A stretch of 64,000 nucleotides of DNA from Brugia malayi (GCF_000002995.4 NW_025062478.1:3014001-3078000); one strand, 5' to 3'; counted from the stretch's first letter, positions 36,959 through 51,460 are shown. Notes: generated by a model not told the origin, from the letters alone. Program-made: numbers and translations.

Positions 36959-39682
36959 ATGAACATAACTGATGATTCTGATACGGACGTATACGACAAA
37001 CCTAAATTTAATAGTACTGTACTGGGATTGGATGAGCGATCATATATACGAGAAGAGAGCGAAAATACCCGACAGAATGGTAATTACTTCTAGTCTTCAT
37101 TTTTTTTTTTTTTTTTTTCACAATTTTAAAGTTTTCTCAATTAGTGAAAGATGTCAGATTTTTATTGATTTAATCTTGATAATTTAAATTTTCATTCAAA
37201 TTTCTTTTTTATTTACAAACACTTTCACAACGCATTGTTTTTTGAAGCATTTATAGCTCTGAAATTATCTCCGATTCCGAAAGATCAAGTGCAGTTCATA
37301 GGTTCCAATTGCAGTTTATTATCGGAGCAACAACGCTTTCCTAATTCCGAAGAATGCTCGGAGCTTCAAGATTCTGACACAAAGGTTCTTTTTATATGGA
37401 ATTTCTTTTTTCCAGTTATTAAATTCCAAAAACAAATTTGAGAATCTTAAATGTTTATTTTGACTACATATATAGTACGGCGAAAGGAAAGCCAAAAACA
37501 ATATTATTTCGCTGTTACTTTTATCAGAAACTGTGCTATTATTCACGAATGTTGTTTTTGACGTACTTATTAACAGCTTGGTAGATTTGAATTTCATTTA
37601 AGACTTTGAAAGTTAGATAGCTTAATACTAAAATTTTTTTGGCAATTCTGTGTATAATTTTGTTTCAGGACATCCGCTTGAGGATAAAGTAATTTTCAGG
37701 TTAAAAAAATAAAGCTTAGAGAGGATGCATCGCCATCATTTATAGAACCAAATTCTAAATCTTCTGAAGCTGGTAAAGAAAATATAGAAATAACTGCTTT
37801 GGAATCCAACATTCTTTCTGAAAGATCGATTCGACTGAAGTTGGTTAAAATTTATTCATTTAATTAAAGTGATATTTCAGCAGTATATAATTCATCAGGA
37901 TTTTTTCAAATTTTATTGGACCATATTTCATTGATTTGTTTCATTTTTACTTAAGGAATAATAGTACTACACGTTCTCATATAACAAATCCATTCGATAG
38001 TGATATGGGAAGCCTTTGTGCAACCACATACAGTCCAAGTCTTTTTAATAACTCTAAGGTTAGCTTTTCTTTATTTATATGGTTATTGTTTTTAAATTTT
38101 CTAAATCTTTCAAATATTTTTTTAATATTTATCAACTTTTTATTTATTTTTTTTCAGAGAAATATAGAATGTGAAACTCCAGAAAAATCATTTCGTTGGT
38201 CAATTGGACAAATGGCAGATTTTCATCCGGCGGTTATTGATGAAGCTGAATCGATGTGTCAAACACCGTTGGTTTCGTTCGTTTTGCTTTCCAAATAACA
38301 TCATTTCTTTAATAAACAAATAACTCAACGAGAATCAGAAAACTGCACAATGGCATTCTTTTCAGGGATCCAGTTGAAGACGCTCAAATGAATAAAGCTA
38401 TTGATAAATTTTGGGCATCCCAAAAATATGTGTTGCCATCTCCTTATTTTGTACGTTTTCTTCATGATTAATATTAGTGGAAGTTTATTCTGTATCCTCG
38501 CATCAACCAAATAGCAATTTCGCGAAACATAATGATAATTGGCATCTGATTTTATCTCATTTCGATGTGCGTAAAGTCCTCTTAAAATAACTTGCAGAAT
38601 ATTTCAAATAAGAATTTTTGTATTTTTATTTTATACGAAAAGAAATCAAAATAATTTGAGAGAAATGTGAGGACTTTTACATGTTATGCCATCTAGGATT
38701 GGCTTAATAAAGTCTTCATTTAAGATGAAAGGATCAGCTAAATCAGAACAAGACAGTAGTCCAAGCATGATAAGGAGATCACGAGCTTTGGTATGTTGAA
38801 TTCGTATTTGTAAACTGTACATGCTGAAATATGGTATTTCTATCTGGAACATGACGATTTTATGCATAATTTTTATCAGTTATATCAAAATATGGCATGT
38901 AAGACTGGCATGTTTTATTCACATTAATATTGTTTTGAATGCTTTTTTTAGCTGTTAAAGATTCTGTTGAATGTTAGGATTTTTACAGGTGCAGGAATCT
39001 CCGCTTGCTCGGCCTGTTCAATCAGGACGATCTGTTGAAGTGCAGACTATGTTTACGTTTCCACCAAACCTTGACTTAATAGGACTTCTAGGTTGTTTAT
39101 TCACAAATATATGTTAATATCTTTGAAACGAAATAAGAAAAGGAGCGCAATAATAGAGCAAATATTAGTTTTGTTATATCAGTATCATTATTTTTTACTT
39201 TATATTTAAGATTATTTTAGCGTTGAACTGTCTAACTCAACATATAACATCAGTTAATGAATTTCTGTATTTTACTTTAGGTTTTTTTTAGGCAAATGCT
39301 TTCAGTATGAAGAAGGTGAGGTGCCGATTTTTGAAGCAAACTTATCACTGAATACATTGCGTCGTAAGCTTTTCCTCGATGCATTGTCGTCTGAAATAAA
39401 CACCGAAAATGAAGATGAGAGTTCGATAGCAATGACTGCCGATGACAACTACAACGACCAAGAACCGTTTGGCCATGAACGTCCAGCATGGTATCATCCA
39501 GTAAGTCTGTTGTATATTTTGTGTGAATTAATATTAGAATTTAGTATTAATCAGTTGTTGTTCAGAATGATGAGATAATATCAACAAGGAAAGTTTCATC
39601 TGATGGTATTATAAATCCAAATCAAGAGGGCGAAATCAATAATCGTTTGCTTTCTCCAGACATTTCACCAATAAAAAATTAG
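36959..39682 (+). CDS. bora: BORA / SPAT-1, Aurora-A and Polo kinase cofactor
   Basis: Bora proteins (SPAT-1 in worms) are phosphorylated by CDK1 and help Aurora A activate PLK1 at mitotic entry. Exons: 36959-37079, 37257-37384, 37700-37839, 37956-38058, 38158-38267, 38366-38450, about 38725-38790 (or from 38713), 38989-39091, 39292-39500, 39566-39682, about 393 aa. Family landmarks: HITNPFDSDMG, TTYSPSLF, FRWSIGQMADFHPAVID, KAIDKFW, VLPSPYF, MFTFPPNLDLIGLLG and LSLNTLRRKLFLD. Several SP/TP sites fit CDK1 targeting. A KEN tripeptide at about residue 109 (GKENIE) could be a degradation signal. The seventh exon's start is the only weak junction: frame requires one of two plain AAG acceptors. 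It is shorter than human Bora because the C-terminal region is reduced. An AATAAA lies at 39986-39991. Confidence 0.93.
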
Positions 39683-41647
39683 TTAATTTTATATATTCAC
39701 CCTTTTTTTGAAATACAAATTTAAAATATTCTAGTGTTAAGAAGTTTTTAACAGATTGCTTAGGAATGTTATTTTTGCATTGTTGAAAAAGTTAATAGTT
39801 ACTAAACCATTTTGCATGAACTCAGCTTATAATAGTTAAACTTTGAAGAATGCTGTCAGGCCAGGTCTTGCTGATGAAAAAACCACCAAATGTAATGCTC
39901 CTATCAGCTAAGAAGAAATCAAATGTCATGAAAAAATTAAGTATGTTTTTTGTTGTACAATTCTCCGAGATCATGAGAAAAAAAGAATAAAATTTAGGGC
40001 ACGCATAAATGTGTTACTTATTAAATTCTATTTATTAAATACAGATAACTTCATTATTACTTACCAAGCAATTTGTTAAAGATTTACAAATGTTCGCATA
40101 AATTACTACTGATACAGTTTAGGTGCAGTAATACCAGCAACATGTATCAGAAACCGTATGCTTACACATTAATTTTAAATTAGCTGGTCGATTACACTAC
40201 TACTATATAAAATGAAATGCCTGCAATATACTTGAAAAATTAAAATCAACTCAGAACAATGTTGTAAATGAGAAAGTGATTAAACCGTAAAAATTACAAA
40301 CCAAAATTGTTTAATGGGAAAATTCGAACTTATGTGATATAATAAAATCTATCTTTCGGTAACTGCAACTTATACATCTTTCATTTTACTTAGTATCCTG
40401 CAACAACTTCTCAAATTTCATATTAACCCGTGTAGACATTCTTGACTACCAGCTTGAAATAATTCAGAGAAATTTCTGAACTGGACTAAATAACATTAGA
40501 TACGCGTATTCATCAAATAGCAACTTATAAAAGTACTTTAGAAAAACGTATTTATAAAACTTCCACATGGAAAGATAGAAAATGAAGCTGAACAACCGTA
40601 AAAGTATAAGCAGTACGAAAGATGATGCTTTTCCAATTCACTATTTTCATTAAAATCAAACTAACTTTAAAATTAGAACTGAAGGAAATAATGATGAACA
40701 AATAGTCTTAGCAATAGAATATGTGAAGCACCTTTAAAATCAATCAAATTTGCCTTGAAATGATATGTTCATTATCGTTCTCGTGATGCCCCGTACTGCA
40801 CCAATAAATATCACAACACTACAAAATAAGAAATCACCGAGATGAACAGCTATTAAAAAAAAAAAATTGCTTTTCAAGTTTCCAGCATTACCTGACAAAA
40901 AAAGAACAAAGAAATAGGGAATTGGCTACTGCTGTATCCTTTCAATTCTAACATTAAAATTATTTAATAATGGGAACGATAAGCAAATTTGATGAAAGTT
41001 TTTCAAAATTATGAAATGATCGAATTTCTTATGTAAAATAGTAAAAGGCCAAATTGTTGGCATCTTGAAACAAAAGAGAAAACTTATGAAAGGATTGCAG
41101 TGACAAGCATAACATATTAATACGCAATTTATCCAAATGTTAGCCTCAATTTCTTGTAGCGGACAAACACATTACTACAAAAATTAAACAAACTATGACA
41201 CAAAACTAATCAATTGATAACAGAAACAATACCAATACTTCTCTAGCAAAACCCGCTTCTTGAAGACTAGATATATTAATTCAAACTACAGTTCCACTGA
41301 GATTTACTGGGATCGGTGAATTCACTGAGTGTCGCTGCATCACTGCCTTAAATTTGATTATTTTAAAGTCCTTTAATTGGCATAATTCCTTATTTTTAAA
41401 ATTGAAATAATTTCATTTTACTAGCCAAGAAAAATATATCTCATTTCATATATATGCCATCTGACTGCATGCAACTTAAGCTTCATAAACACCGAAAGGT
41501 TTGATATTTACTACGACAAATAAATAGTGTGAGAAATGTAATACACAAAATTTTCAAGGTAAGCGATTGTTGGGAAAACAATCGCTGATATTTTTCGTAA
41601 AATATTAGTGGAGAAAGAAAAAAAACTTTACGGTTCAGAAAGACATT
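39683..41647. other. Convergent spacer bora / wdr-20
   Basis: Both neighbours end here, so it should hold their 3' UTRs; a + strand AATAAA lies at 39986-39991. No reading frame of note or repeat was seen. Confidence 0.6.
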
Positions 41648-44600
41648 TCATAGTACCTTGCCTGGTCGAGCCCAAGTTAATATGAAACCTTCTTGACATG
41701 CAGTTACCACGCAATCTTCACGAAATATTAATCCCGTTAATCGTTCATGAGCGATTTTCTTGCAAATCAGTGGTTCAATTATAGCTATTTCTTCCATTCG
41801 TGGACATACCGGTGTTCCCAAGAATTTCGCTGAATTTTCTTTATCTTTCTCATTTGCTACAGCAGTTGAATGATTTCTGTTCCACCTATAAGAAAGTTCA
41901 GAATTTAAAAAATTTTTCTTTGTGTTTCAATTAATTTTTTTCTTTTCATATGTATTTGATAATGTGAAAGTAGCGTGTCTCATATTCTCTCTTTTTTTCG
42001 CCTTCATACATATAATTTACCTCTCATGTGAACTACCAGTCAATTTCGCAGCAAAACTAAAACCGCGTTTGTGTTTTTTCTCTTTGCCATGTGGTCGTTC
42101 TCGAATGTCAACAGTCGCAGGTTTTGCCGATTCCAAGTTTGTACACATTACCATATTCTGTACATTAAATACAATAATCGTTCCAAAAAAGAAAGAAAAA
42201 AAAAAACAAATAATTCAAATATACCCTTCCATTTTGCTAAAATTTCACTAAAAGATTTAAAATTTAAAAAAAAAAAAAGTACCTGGTCAGTTCCAATTGA
42301 AATAACAGTTGATGTACGATGGGTGGGTGCTGTCTGTCTCAACACACTTTCCGTTAAATCCCATAAACATAGCTGCGTATCATGACCCACTGAACCAATT
42401 CTAAAAACATAAATATGGTATAAATTGTTAATACATATGAAAAACAATAAATATACGAAACTATTTAAAAACAAAAACCAAAAAAGAAACATTTGTGGAA
42501 TCAATGAATCACTAATAAATTCACATTTTTTATAGATAAGTTGTAGGCTTTTTGGCATTCTGTCAATCAGTAAGATAGTTTTTACCTTACTTTTACTCTA
42601 ACAAGATACCTGATTACAACAAATAATAAGCTATTGCAGTAAGCTTCTTAGAATCAAATCTCACATAATCCAATCAACTACGGATTAAGTAAAACATTTA
42701 AAAGATAAAGCCGAGTCTTTCGGGTTCTGTCCGGAATGAAAATGCATAGATGAACCTGTAAGTAACACCCATATTGGTATAAGCGCCACCGGTTACAGAT
42801 AACAAAGAAAGAGAATCTTTCCGTGGTTGTGTTTGAACATTTGACTGCATTCCGCCTCGAACATTTGGCACCGAATTACCATCTGAAATATTCCTATTCA
42901 TACCTAATTATTTTTACTATACACTGAATAAGCAACAGCAACTAAGCACATCGCTAAACTTGAAGTTAAACAATAACAAAACTGAAGTCAAAAAGTTCTA
43001 ACAGAACTCTTCTGCAAAAAAAAAAAATCAATGCGCTAAAACTAAGAGTATTTATTAATACCACTGTATGTTTTATTACTCATAGCAATCATTGCAACTA
43101 TTTTTTCAATTAATATTTTTTATCACACACTGATATTCTTCTTTCCGTTAAAATATTTAAAGTAATGTTTTAGGAAACAAATTCGTAATTAAAAACCGTT
43201 TGGAAAAACGAACTCGAATTTTTAAACGAAGATAATGGAACAGAGGTTGAAGTTGACTGCAGATCACCAAGAGATGATGGTCCATTGAACTGTACATTAT
43301 TGATAAGTATACGATTTACTGACTGTGGAGCTGAACCTATTAAAACAGAATTTTTGGAATGTGTGATGAAGGATAATAGTGGTTAGACCTGTTGAAAAAG
43401 CAGTAATAAATATTTGTGAAACATTTAGAAAATATATTTTCATACAAAACTTGTAAAAGAGATGAACTTTTATGAAGAAGGTATCTTTTTTAACATCCAA
43501 AGCACTGATCCAATTAAAACCACATCAAGGATGCTTACTTCCAATATAATTTGCAAAATGTTTAAATCTCAGCACTTTTAAAGAAAGTAACAAACTTTTG
43601 AATAGCACATCATTGCTATTTAAATTTGATGGTTGCAAATCTTCTTCGGAACCAAGATCAACTGGAATACCTGAGTGACCGACGGTATCTGATCCACATG
43701 ACGTATAAGGATCGAAAGCTACCTAAAATTAAAGTATTTAAAATCAAGCAAAATGTACTACAATCTCCTCTATGAGAACGTAATTTAAGTAACTAATCAA
43801 AAATCCGCAGTTCCATCACAGAATCAAAAACTTTCAGCTGGAGTTATTGATATTTCAAAAAAAAAAAAACTAAAAAAGAAAAATTATGGTGTATTTTTAA
43901 ATGCTTAAAAACTTCAAAATATAGTTCTAACTTTAAAAGTTTCAAAATTACTTCATTTTCTTCAGTTATCAAAAACTCAGGAATTTTTCAGATAAAATTA
44001 TGGCATTTTTTTCTTCTTTTTTACTGCTTCACATGTTTAAGATAAATGGAGAAAATGAGCAACCTACTTTAGAAATCCAACTTCTATGTCCTTGACCTCG
44101 ACAAACAACTCGCTTCTCAACAACCGAGTAAACAGTTATCAAATCATCTTCACCGCCAGTAACAATGTATCGTGCATCGGGACTCCATGCTAGACAAAGT
44201 AATCCACCAAAATAGGATTTCATATAAGCCAGTAATTCCATTGTATGGTAATTGAAAATTCTCAAAAAACCATCCTAAAAAAATAAAATTAATGGAAAAA
44301 TATTTTTTTTTATTAAATCTTAAAATTAGCGCACAATTATGAAGTGATCAGTGACATACAAATTCTAGGCTCGCATGTATAGTATCATATCAGTACGAAG
44401 ATTTTACTGCGAAGATATATCAAATATTCATGATAGAATGTATACAGATCAAATACAATGCAGATAAAACAACTAAGCTCAAGTGAATGTGGTTCTAAAT
44501 AAGTATATCATAACTTCTGACTTTGAGCTAATTTGTATGAATTATTAAATCCGGTCTTAAATAATAATTCCTTCTTCTTTTAACTAAGTGATTTTGTTTC

Positions 44601-47158
44601 GTAATGCAGATATGTTTTAAGTTCTTGGCTTTCACAGGTGAAGAAAATAACGGAAAAGACGAAGTAAATTAATACGATAGAAATATGAAAACAGCAAATG
44701 TGAATTAATTGCAATCTTTTTATTTAATAGTTACTGCTTACCTGACTGACTGTAGCAAGCAATTTGGTATCGTCACTGGGAGAGAATGCAAATTCATGAA
44801 GCGTACCACTTCCAACTGCCCAACGATAAACTGGATTTCTTGACGTTTTGGTTTTACAAGTATAAATTGTATATCCATCTCCCTAAAAGTGTAAAGTTAA
44901 CGTATTTATTGAACTGCTTGATTCCATTGTCTATTGAAATTAGTTTCCACTCTGAGTGGGTTAAGTTTGAGAAAATATTGAAAATTTACCTGCTTGAAAA
45001 TCTGATAAACAGGAGGTGATGGATTGCAAGGTAAATTCTCGTTGTACAAATATGCATTACCACTGGAATGCGATGCCAGAAAACATTGCTGTTGACCTGC
45101 AATTGTCTTTTGAATGCAAACATATGACATGGAGGTCTGAAATAGCTGGTTTTAAGAGCCGCAGCAACCATAAATTTAAAGACACATTTCCAAAAATTAA
45201 CTAAGAAGTATAATCCTGGCAAAAATTTTTTTTCTTTTGAATTTCGATTTGAATAACAAAAATAGCTCACCGGGGATCCACTTCAAACAAGTTACTGCGG
45301 TTTTGTCAATTAATCTATCTTCATTATATAGCCGACTGATTTGTAAATCGTTCCGAAATGGATCAATAAGCTGAATTTGTCCAGCAGAGAAACCGATAAT
45401 CAAGCTGATAATTATCATTGCTATTATTTCTTTTTTTTTTTTGCATCTTTTTACTTGTTAGTTATCCCAAGTCATTCAAAAAAAAAAAAAGAACGAAAGA
45501 CAAATTATTTTATAAGAATGTAGAGAATAAAAGAAATTATTTATAATAGTTGCTATTTTTTTTTCTTAAATTATTTATAAGACCTCATCATTTCATTTTT
45601 CTAAGAAATAGCATGGATAAATCCAATACAAACACAGCAAGATTATCTTTACCCCATTACGGAATTTTTGCCTCCAAAATATGTTTCGTAATCCGAACTC
45701 GTAACCAATTTACTATGCTATTCTTGTGCTATTTCCAAAACAGAGTGAGGTACATAGGATATAAAAAAAATGATAATACTACCCGCTTATTATATTATAT
45801 TTCGCTTATTATATAATAATGTATAATCGTTGGTTTTAAATAAGATTGTTGAAAACAACCTGAAATACATCGAATGTTGCTTAATTTAAAAGCAAGAGAT
45901 ATTAAAAGAACCTGCATGAAGTCGTGGTAGCGGTTTCTTGATTAAAATCATGCGATGTAGGATAAGTACCTTTATATACTCGCTTATCAATTGGCTTATT
46001 CAAATCGACAGCACTTTGAACACCTCTGAAATAATTAACCTATGTGTGGCTTATAATAACGATTATTCAGTACTCAATAAAATTTGGAATAATTTACGAA
46101 GTCAAGGAAATCAATGGATTTTCTTATAAGTCAAACCTCTAAATGCCTTCCCTAAGACAAGGTGTAAAGGAAATCCAATAGAATTTTTTGATAACCTTAA
46201 CAATAAAAATATCGAAATTAAATTACTTAAAACGTACCGATAAACAAAAACATATAATTCACGGCCAACATTGAAGCATATCCGATCGTTACTGGTACTA
46301 ACATCAGATTCCGAATAAGCAGGAGAATCACTTTCATCCAAATTATGTTCCAAATCCGTATCTAACACCAAATTGCGCAATGTTGGTATGCTACCGTTCA
46401 ACATCATATTTTCAATAGATTCGTGTTGTTGTGAAGTAGATGCCGTCGGACGAATGGTTAGAAAGGATACCCGAACAGGTGCGTTACCAACATTATTACC
46501 ACCCTGATGACAGAAATTATTGAATTTCGATTTTCCCAAAGTAACAGTTATAATGACTTATCTAACAATGTACATTCAGTCATAAGATCCTCAAGCAACC
46601 AATAATTGAAGAGTAATGTGATATGAAATTAAACATAATTAATGTTTCTCAATCTGTGGTATCATCACAAATGAAAAAAAAAAAAAATCCCATGTACGAA
46701 ATGTATAACCAGTAAGAATCAAAAAATTTATCCAGTTATTTTTTTTAAAGAAAAACTGAAGCAAACTCATGCCCCGATGCTCCTATATGAGAAGTGTTAA
46801 AGTTAACAGAAAGGAAGCTAAAACTCCAGAAGTTTTCTTCCCAGAATTTTCTAACAACTCTATTTTTGCCCTTTTTAAATGTTCATATAAAATGAACATA
46901 GCTCTTACAGTGAATTTCCGTAATAAATTTCCATATCATTTATAACTCTTGAAATTCAATTTAGCAAAAAAAAAAAACCTGGTTTAACGCGACGCGATTT
47001 GGCCGTGAATATTCGGAAAGAGTCATTTGTCTATAAACACCTTCACGTGTGATGAAATGAGTTTTCAAATCCTCTTTGGTCGTACTCAATTGTTGAACGG
47101 ATGATGAGTCAAGCGCGCTCCCGGCGGCTAACTGACTGCTCGTATTCATTGCATACAT
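41648..47158 (-). CDS. wdr-20: WDR-20, WD-repeat cofactor of USP12/USP46-type deubiquitinases
   Basis: WDR20 binds and activates USP12/USP46 with WDR48; the worm version acts with USP-46. Exons: 47158-46979, 46503-46238, 46025-45912, 45404-45271, 45096-44990, 44882-44742, 44274-44068, 43722-43596, 43336-43214, 42903-42756, 42400-42283, 42157-42021, 41885-41648, about 679 aa. Landmarks in order: KTHFITREGVYRQM, SEYSRPNRVALNQ, CFNVGRELYVFVYRGV, DLNKPIDKRVYKGTYPTSHD, LIIGFSAGQIQLIDPF, CFLASHSSGNAYLYNE, FAFSPSDDTKLLATVSQDGF, SYFGGLLCLAWSPDARYIVT, VAFDPYT, RIGSVGHDTQLCLWDLTE, FLGTPVCPRMEEI, EPLICKKIAHERLTGLIF and the end TWARPGKVL-stop (read straight through to TGA at 41648). It is longer than human WDR20 because of Ser/Thr-rich inserts near residues 65-120 and in the region after VAFDPYT. 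Confidence 0.95.
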
Positions 47159-48820
47159 ACATCAAATTTTTGCAATCTTTTGAGTCCTGTAATTAGAAAT
47201 ACTCAAATTAAAACATTAATGTGAATTTAATTTATTTAGAAAAATGTTTAAAAAACAGGACTATGTCTCAAGAGTTAGTATATACAATATTAGGATTTGA
47301 TAAACTAATTTGGTACAGGAATGATAATTAATCAATAAGCATTAATTTGAAGCCCATACTAGCAAAAAATAAATGCAGAAGAGCTAAACAAACAAAAAAG
47401 ATATTCAAAATATAGTAAACAAAGTACGCCGCTGAGTGGAACCAAAATATATTTTGAAATTTTTCTATAATTATTTTTTAATTTTTCCTATGAAAAATTT
47501 CAATTTTTACCCGCACTTGCCAAGCAAACATCAACAAAAATGGGTAACGAATAAAACTGATTTTTCTACCACCACTTTTTACAAAACATCAATTATAATT
47601 ATAACAATAATAACGTTAACAACAATCATACTTATTAAATTTAATTATCCATTCAAGTTATCAGCAATCACTCTTATTCCATCCACTCTTTTGTTTCACC
47701 TCATGCAGTCATTCTAATTTAATTATGATTAAAAAAACAAAAAACAAAAATCTGAAAAAAGAAACAAATAAGAAAATGAAACTAACGATAAAATAACTGA
47801 TATATAAGCGTTGTTGTTCATGAAGCACCATAACGATCCCGCATTTCATAGAAACATTCCACTGCTCTTCAAACAATTATCCATTTGATGCTGAGACCCT
47901 TCTTCTCTTCTCCTGTTTATGTTTTCTATTTGCTATCACAATGCTGCTGTACCATCAGTTGTTGCCTTTTAATACTTATAAATGTGCTATTTTCATCCCA
48001 GTCTAATTCCCTGTCTCGAAGTAGTCGTAGTTGCATCAAAAAGCTAAAACATACACACAAAAGACCATTAACGAACCTTATTCCAATTAAATTTAACCAA
48101 TATTTCACCAATTCTATCGATGATTATTATATTATAATAATTTCAAACAGTTTGCTTTTCTTTCTCTATTTTCGTGTCCTCATTTTCATTTCACAATCAA
48201 ATGTTGCAAAATTCGAAAAAAAAAAAAAAAAAAAGTAAAGGAGTGAAACAAAAATAGAAATTGACTATTTGAAAAGAGCTACACGAAATGAAGAATACTG
48301 TGATAAAGTTGAAAAATAATCTTCAAAAAATAGAATCAAGGACTCAATCGCACATTAAAAGTTTAAACAAATTTTTCATTTTTACATTTACGTCAACTAA
48401 AATATGCATGCATTTGAAAATAGAAATTCCATAAATATCGAAAAAATAATTTTAACTTAACATTCTTAACACGGCAATTTTTAGTTTTTGCATCTTTTTC
48501 ATTTTAGTTTGATGAAACTTTCACACAGTAAATAAAAAAATAACTTCATTTATATTTCAAAAAATGGAAAAACTGTTCCAAATTTCCCAACATGTAAAAT
48601 TAAAATTGACAATGAAAGAAAAAAGTATTTTTAAATTTCAGAAACTAAATTTTAGAAAGAAAAAAATATATTTTAACTATAAGTGTTTCAATAATTTGCA
48701 AATAAGCATGTTCCTCATAATTATGGATAAGAAACTTATTGACACTATCAATTTTGGTGTCTTTATCACAAAATATTTATGATATGACAATAGAAAAATA
48801 AGATAAGTTATTAACAAAAA

Positions 48821-48946
48821 TTTACCCACGAATAATTTGCTACTAATAAGAATATAAATGATATCTGCCCATCAATAATTTGCCAATAAGAATATAAATG
48901 ATATTTACCCGTGAATAAATTGACAATAATAAGGAGATAAATGCGA
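48821..48946. repeat. 43-bp tandem repeat, three diverged copies
   Basis: Successive units contain AATAATTTGC, then AATAAGAATATAAATGATAT, then a TTTACCC-type spacer; the third copy is the most changed. Confidence 0.65.
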
Positions 48947-49375
48947 TAACCCTAACATAAGAACGACCTTAATCAATAAACTGACTTCAAGTAAGTACCA
49001 CCAATTAAGTCATCGCTACAAACATACAACAAACCAAAACAATTATGAAATTTGCAATCCCATTAAAGATTTATTTGCAGTTAAAAAGAGATTTGTTGTT
49101 CTTTTTTTTGTTGTTTACTTATTTTTAGGTAATATTTAACTTTGTCTAATTTAGCTATGAAAGCTGACTTCAAGTAAGTACCACCAATTTAATTATCTTT
49201 TATGCATTCCATACAACGTTTTGTTTTTTGATGTAAAGAGAAAGTCATATTTGCAAAGGTAAATTGAATTTAATTACTATTACGCGATATATCTTAAGTT
49301 GACTCATTGATTAATTATGCAAACAGATAAACGATGAATGCCCTTAACAGTCATTATTCTTTTATATTTACGTCA

Positions 49376-49565
49376 TTTTTACTTGACGTACACGTCGATT
49401 TTGTGTAACAAAAAAATGATGCGTGTATCATTTATGCGGCCTAACAGTTACGAACGTCAATTTTGGGTAATAAATGAATGGTACGTGCACCATTTATGCT
49501 TGACGCAACAGTCACGCACGTCTATTTTGCGTAATAATTGAGTGGTCCGTGTATCGGTTGTGCTT
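49376..49565. repeat. 64-bp minisatellite with CGTCA/ACGT motifs
   Basis: Three diverged copies of a unit that reads roughly ACGTC.ATTTTG.GTAA, then TGGT.CGTG.ATC, then ATTTATGC..., then ACAGT.AC. Unlike its surroundings it is not AT-monotonous and repeats CRE-like TGACG/ACGTC elements in each unit. Confidence 0.65.
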
Positions 49566-51460
49566 AAAAAATAACTTATGATTGCGATATTTTGTGTGTA
49601 AAGGTTTGTATTAATTATATTTCATGTATAAAATGGCGTATTTAAACGCATTTAAGTAATTGTCAATGACGTATGCCAGTGATATTTTTACACATAAATA
49701 ACGTACGTTAAAAAAATGCGTTATACCGATTAAAACGTAATATTTTTTCTCGACTATTTTAATCAAATTTCAGCGTATTAAGTGGAATAATTCAGCGATA
49801 TAAATGATTTGTCACATTTCATTAATCAAAATGAAAAAAAAAAGTGGAAAATGTAATTGATAATAATTTTTATGCATTTTTCATTTTTCATTTTAAAACA
49901 TAAAAAGTGAATTATCAAAAATAAAAAAAAAAAAAAAAAATTAATATCCTATAATCAATATAGCTATTAAAATTATGAAATTTAACATTTCAACAATATT
50001 TGCATATTATTTCTCTTCGTTTCCTTCAATCAAAAATTTTATTGAACAATTTTTTATTCAATAATTGCTTGCGATAATAATCTTTCATATTTATTTATTT
50101 ATCTTTCATATCGATTTATTTATTTTTTTTTTTATTTTTTGTTCTAATCATATATTCTATCCACTTTACAATTAGTTAATTCTTTCCAAACTTAAATTTA
50201 TTCTTTACCCTATGAAAATACTAATTATTGCAAATTATAGTTTCATCATTCATTACTGTGTATAGATTTTACTGAATATATAGAAAAAAGTGGGAAAAAA
50301 AAATTTGTTTCAAAATAAAAAAATGGAAAAAATAGAAAGTAAAAATTTATTGGCATAAATTTTTTTTTTTTTTTTCAAATCGATAATGTCTATCATTCAT
50401 TTATCGGATTGAAATGAATACCAATGGAATAAAAACTGTGAATGTTTGTTTGAAATGGATAAAAAGTAAGATAAATTATTAAATTTTCTAAAATCTTTTC
50501 TTTATTTCTCTCTCCTTTTTTTTTTTGAATAAAAAATAATTCTTATCATTTATCATTTTTTTTTTTTTTTTTAATATCATAGTAATTAATAAATGAATAT
50601 CTGTTGATTTATTCGAATCTTTTTTTTTTTTTTGTTTAAAATTTTAAAATACATTTCATTTTTTTTTTTTTTTAAACTAAATTATTTCTTCTTTCTTTCT
50701 TTCGCCTATTATCAAATGACAGTAACAGAAAATGTCACATAAAATATGAGCAAAAGATAGTTATATTTGTGAATTAAACAATTTTAAAATGAATGCAAAA
50801 TAATATTTTTCAATACTGCTTCATTAATCTTTCATTAATCTTTTTTTTCTTTTCTTTTCTTTTTTTTGTTGGTTACAAACATTCCAATTAATTTTTTAAA
50901 TTTTGATAAGAAAAAATTTATTTAAATGATTTTTAACAAAACGAATAAATAACACTTAAGGAAGAGAAACAAAAAAGAAAAAAACATTTAATTAATAACA
51001 TAAATTACTATTATTTAATGCATATTACTTTCTCTCTTTTACATTCATTTATTGAGCACTTAAATTTATTAAAATATGCTAATTAATTTGGATAATTATT
51101 TCAAATGTAACATTAAGCATTAAATTATCAATATATTTTACTAATAAAAACTATGATTATAAAATCTAATTAATATTTCAATGTTTTTTATCATTTTATT
51201 TTTTTTTTTTTTTACTATCATTTTTATTTTTGAAGTATTAATTATTAAAAATTATATGAAAAGTTTTGATTTTTATTTGATAATTTCAATGTTTTTAATT
51301 TCAAAAATATTCATATTTATAAGTTTAAAAAAGGCATTGGAAATTGAATTTTCGTACTGAAAGAGAAAAAAAAAAAAAAAAAAAAAAACTATAAGAGAAT
51401 GACAAATAAAAATAATAAACGCATGAACACAATTTTTAATTTTAAATTTAAAATTAAAAT

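Larger units (their letters stand above)
47159..51460. other. Spacer between unc-23 3' end and wdr-20 5' end
   Basis: About 4.3 kb without a recognised gene. It holds three diverged copies of a 43-bp unit (48821-48946), a 26-bp perfect direct repeat (48981-49006 and 49164-49189), and a 64-bp minisatellite rich in CGTCA/ACGT (49376-49565). A - strand AATAAA (plus TTTATT, 51048-51053) lies about 0.4 kb past the unc-23 stop. Confidence 0.55.

Noticed and set aside
47436..48238. Two + strand frames of 93 and 117 codons upstream of wdr-20
   Set aside because: Hydrophobic low-complexity translations of AT-rich DNA; the second ends in poly-Lys from an A-run.
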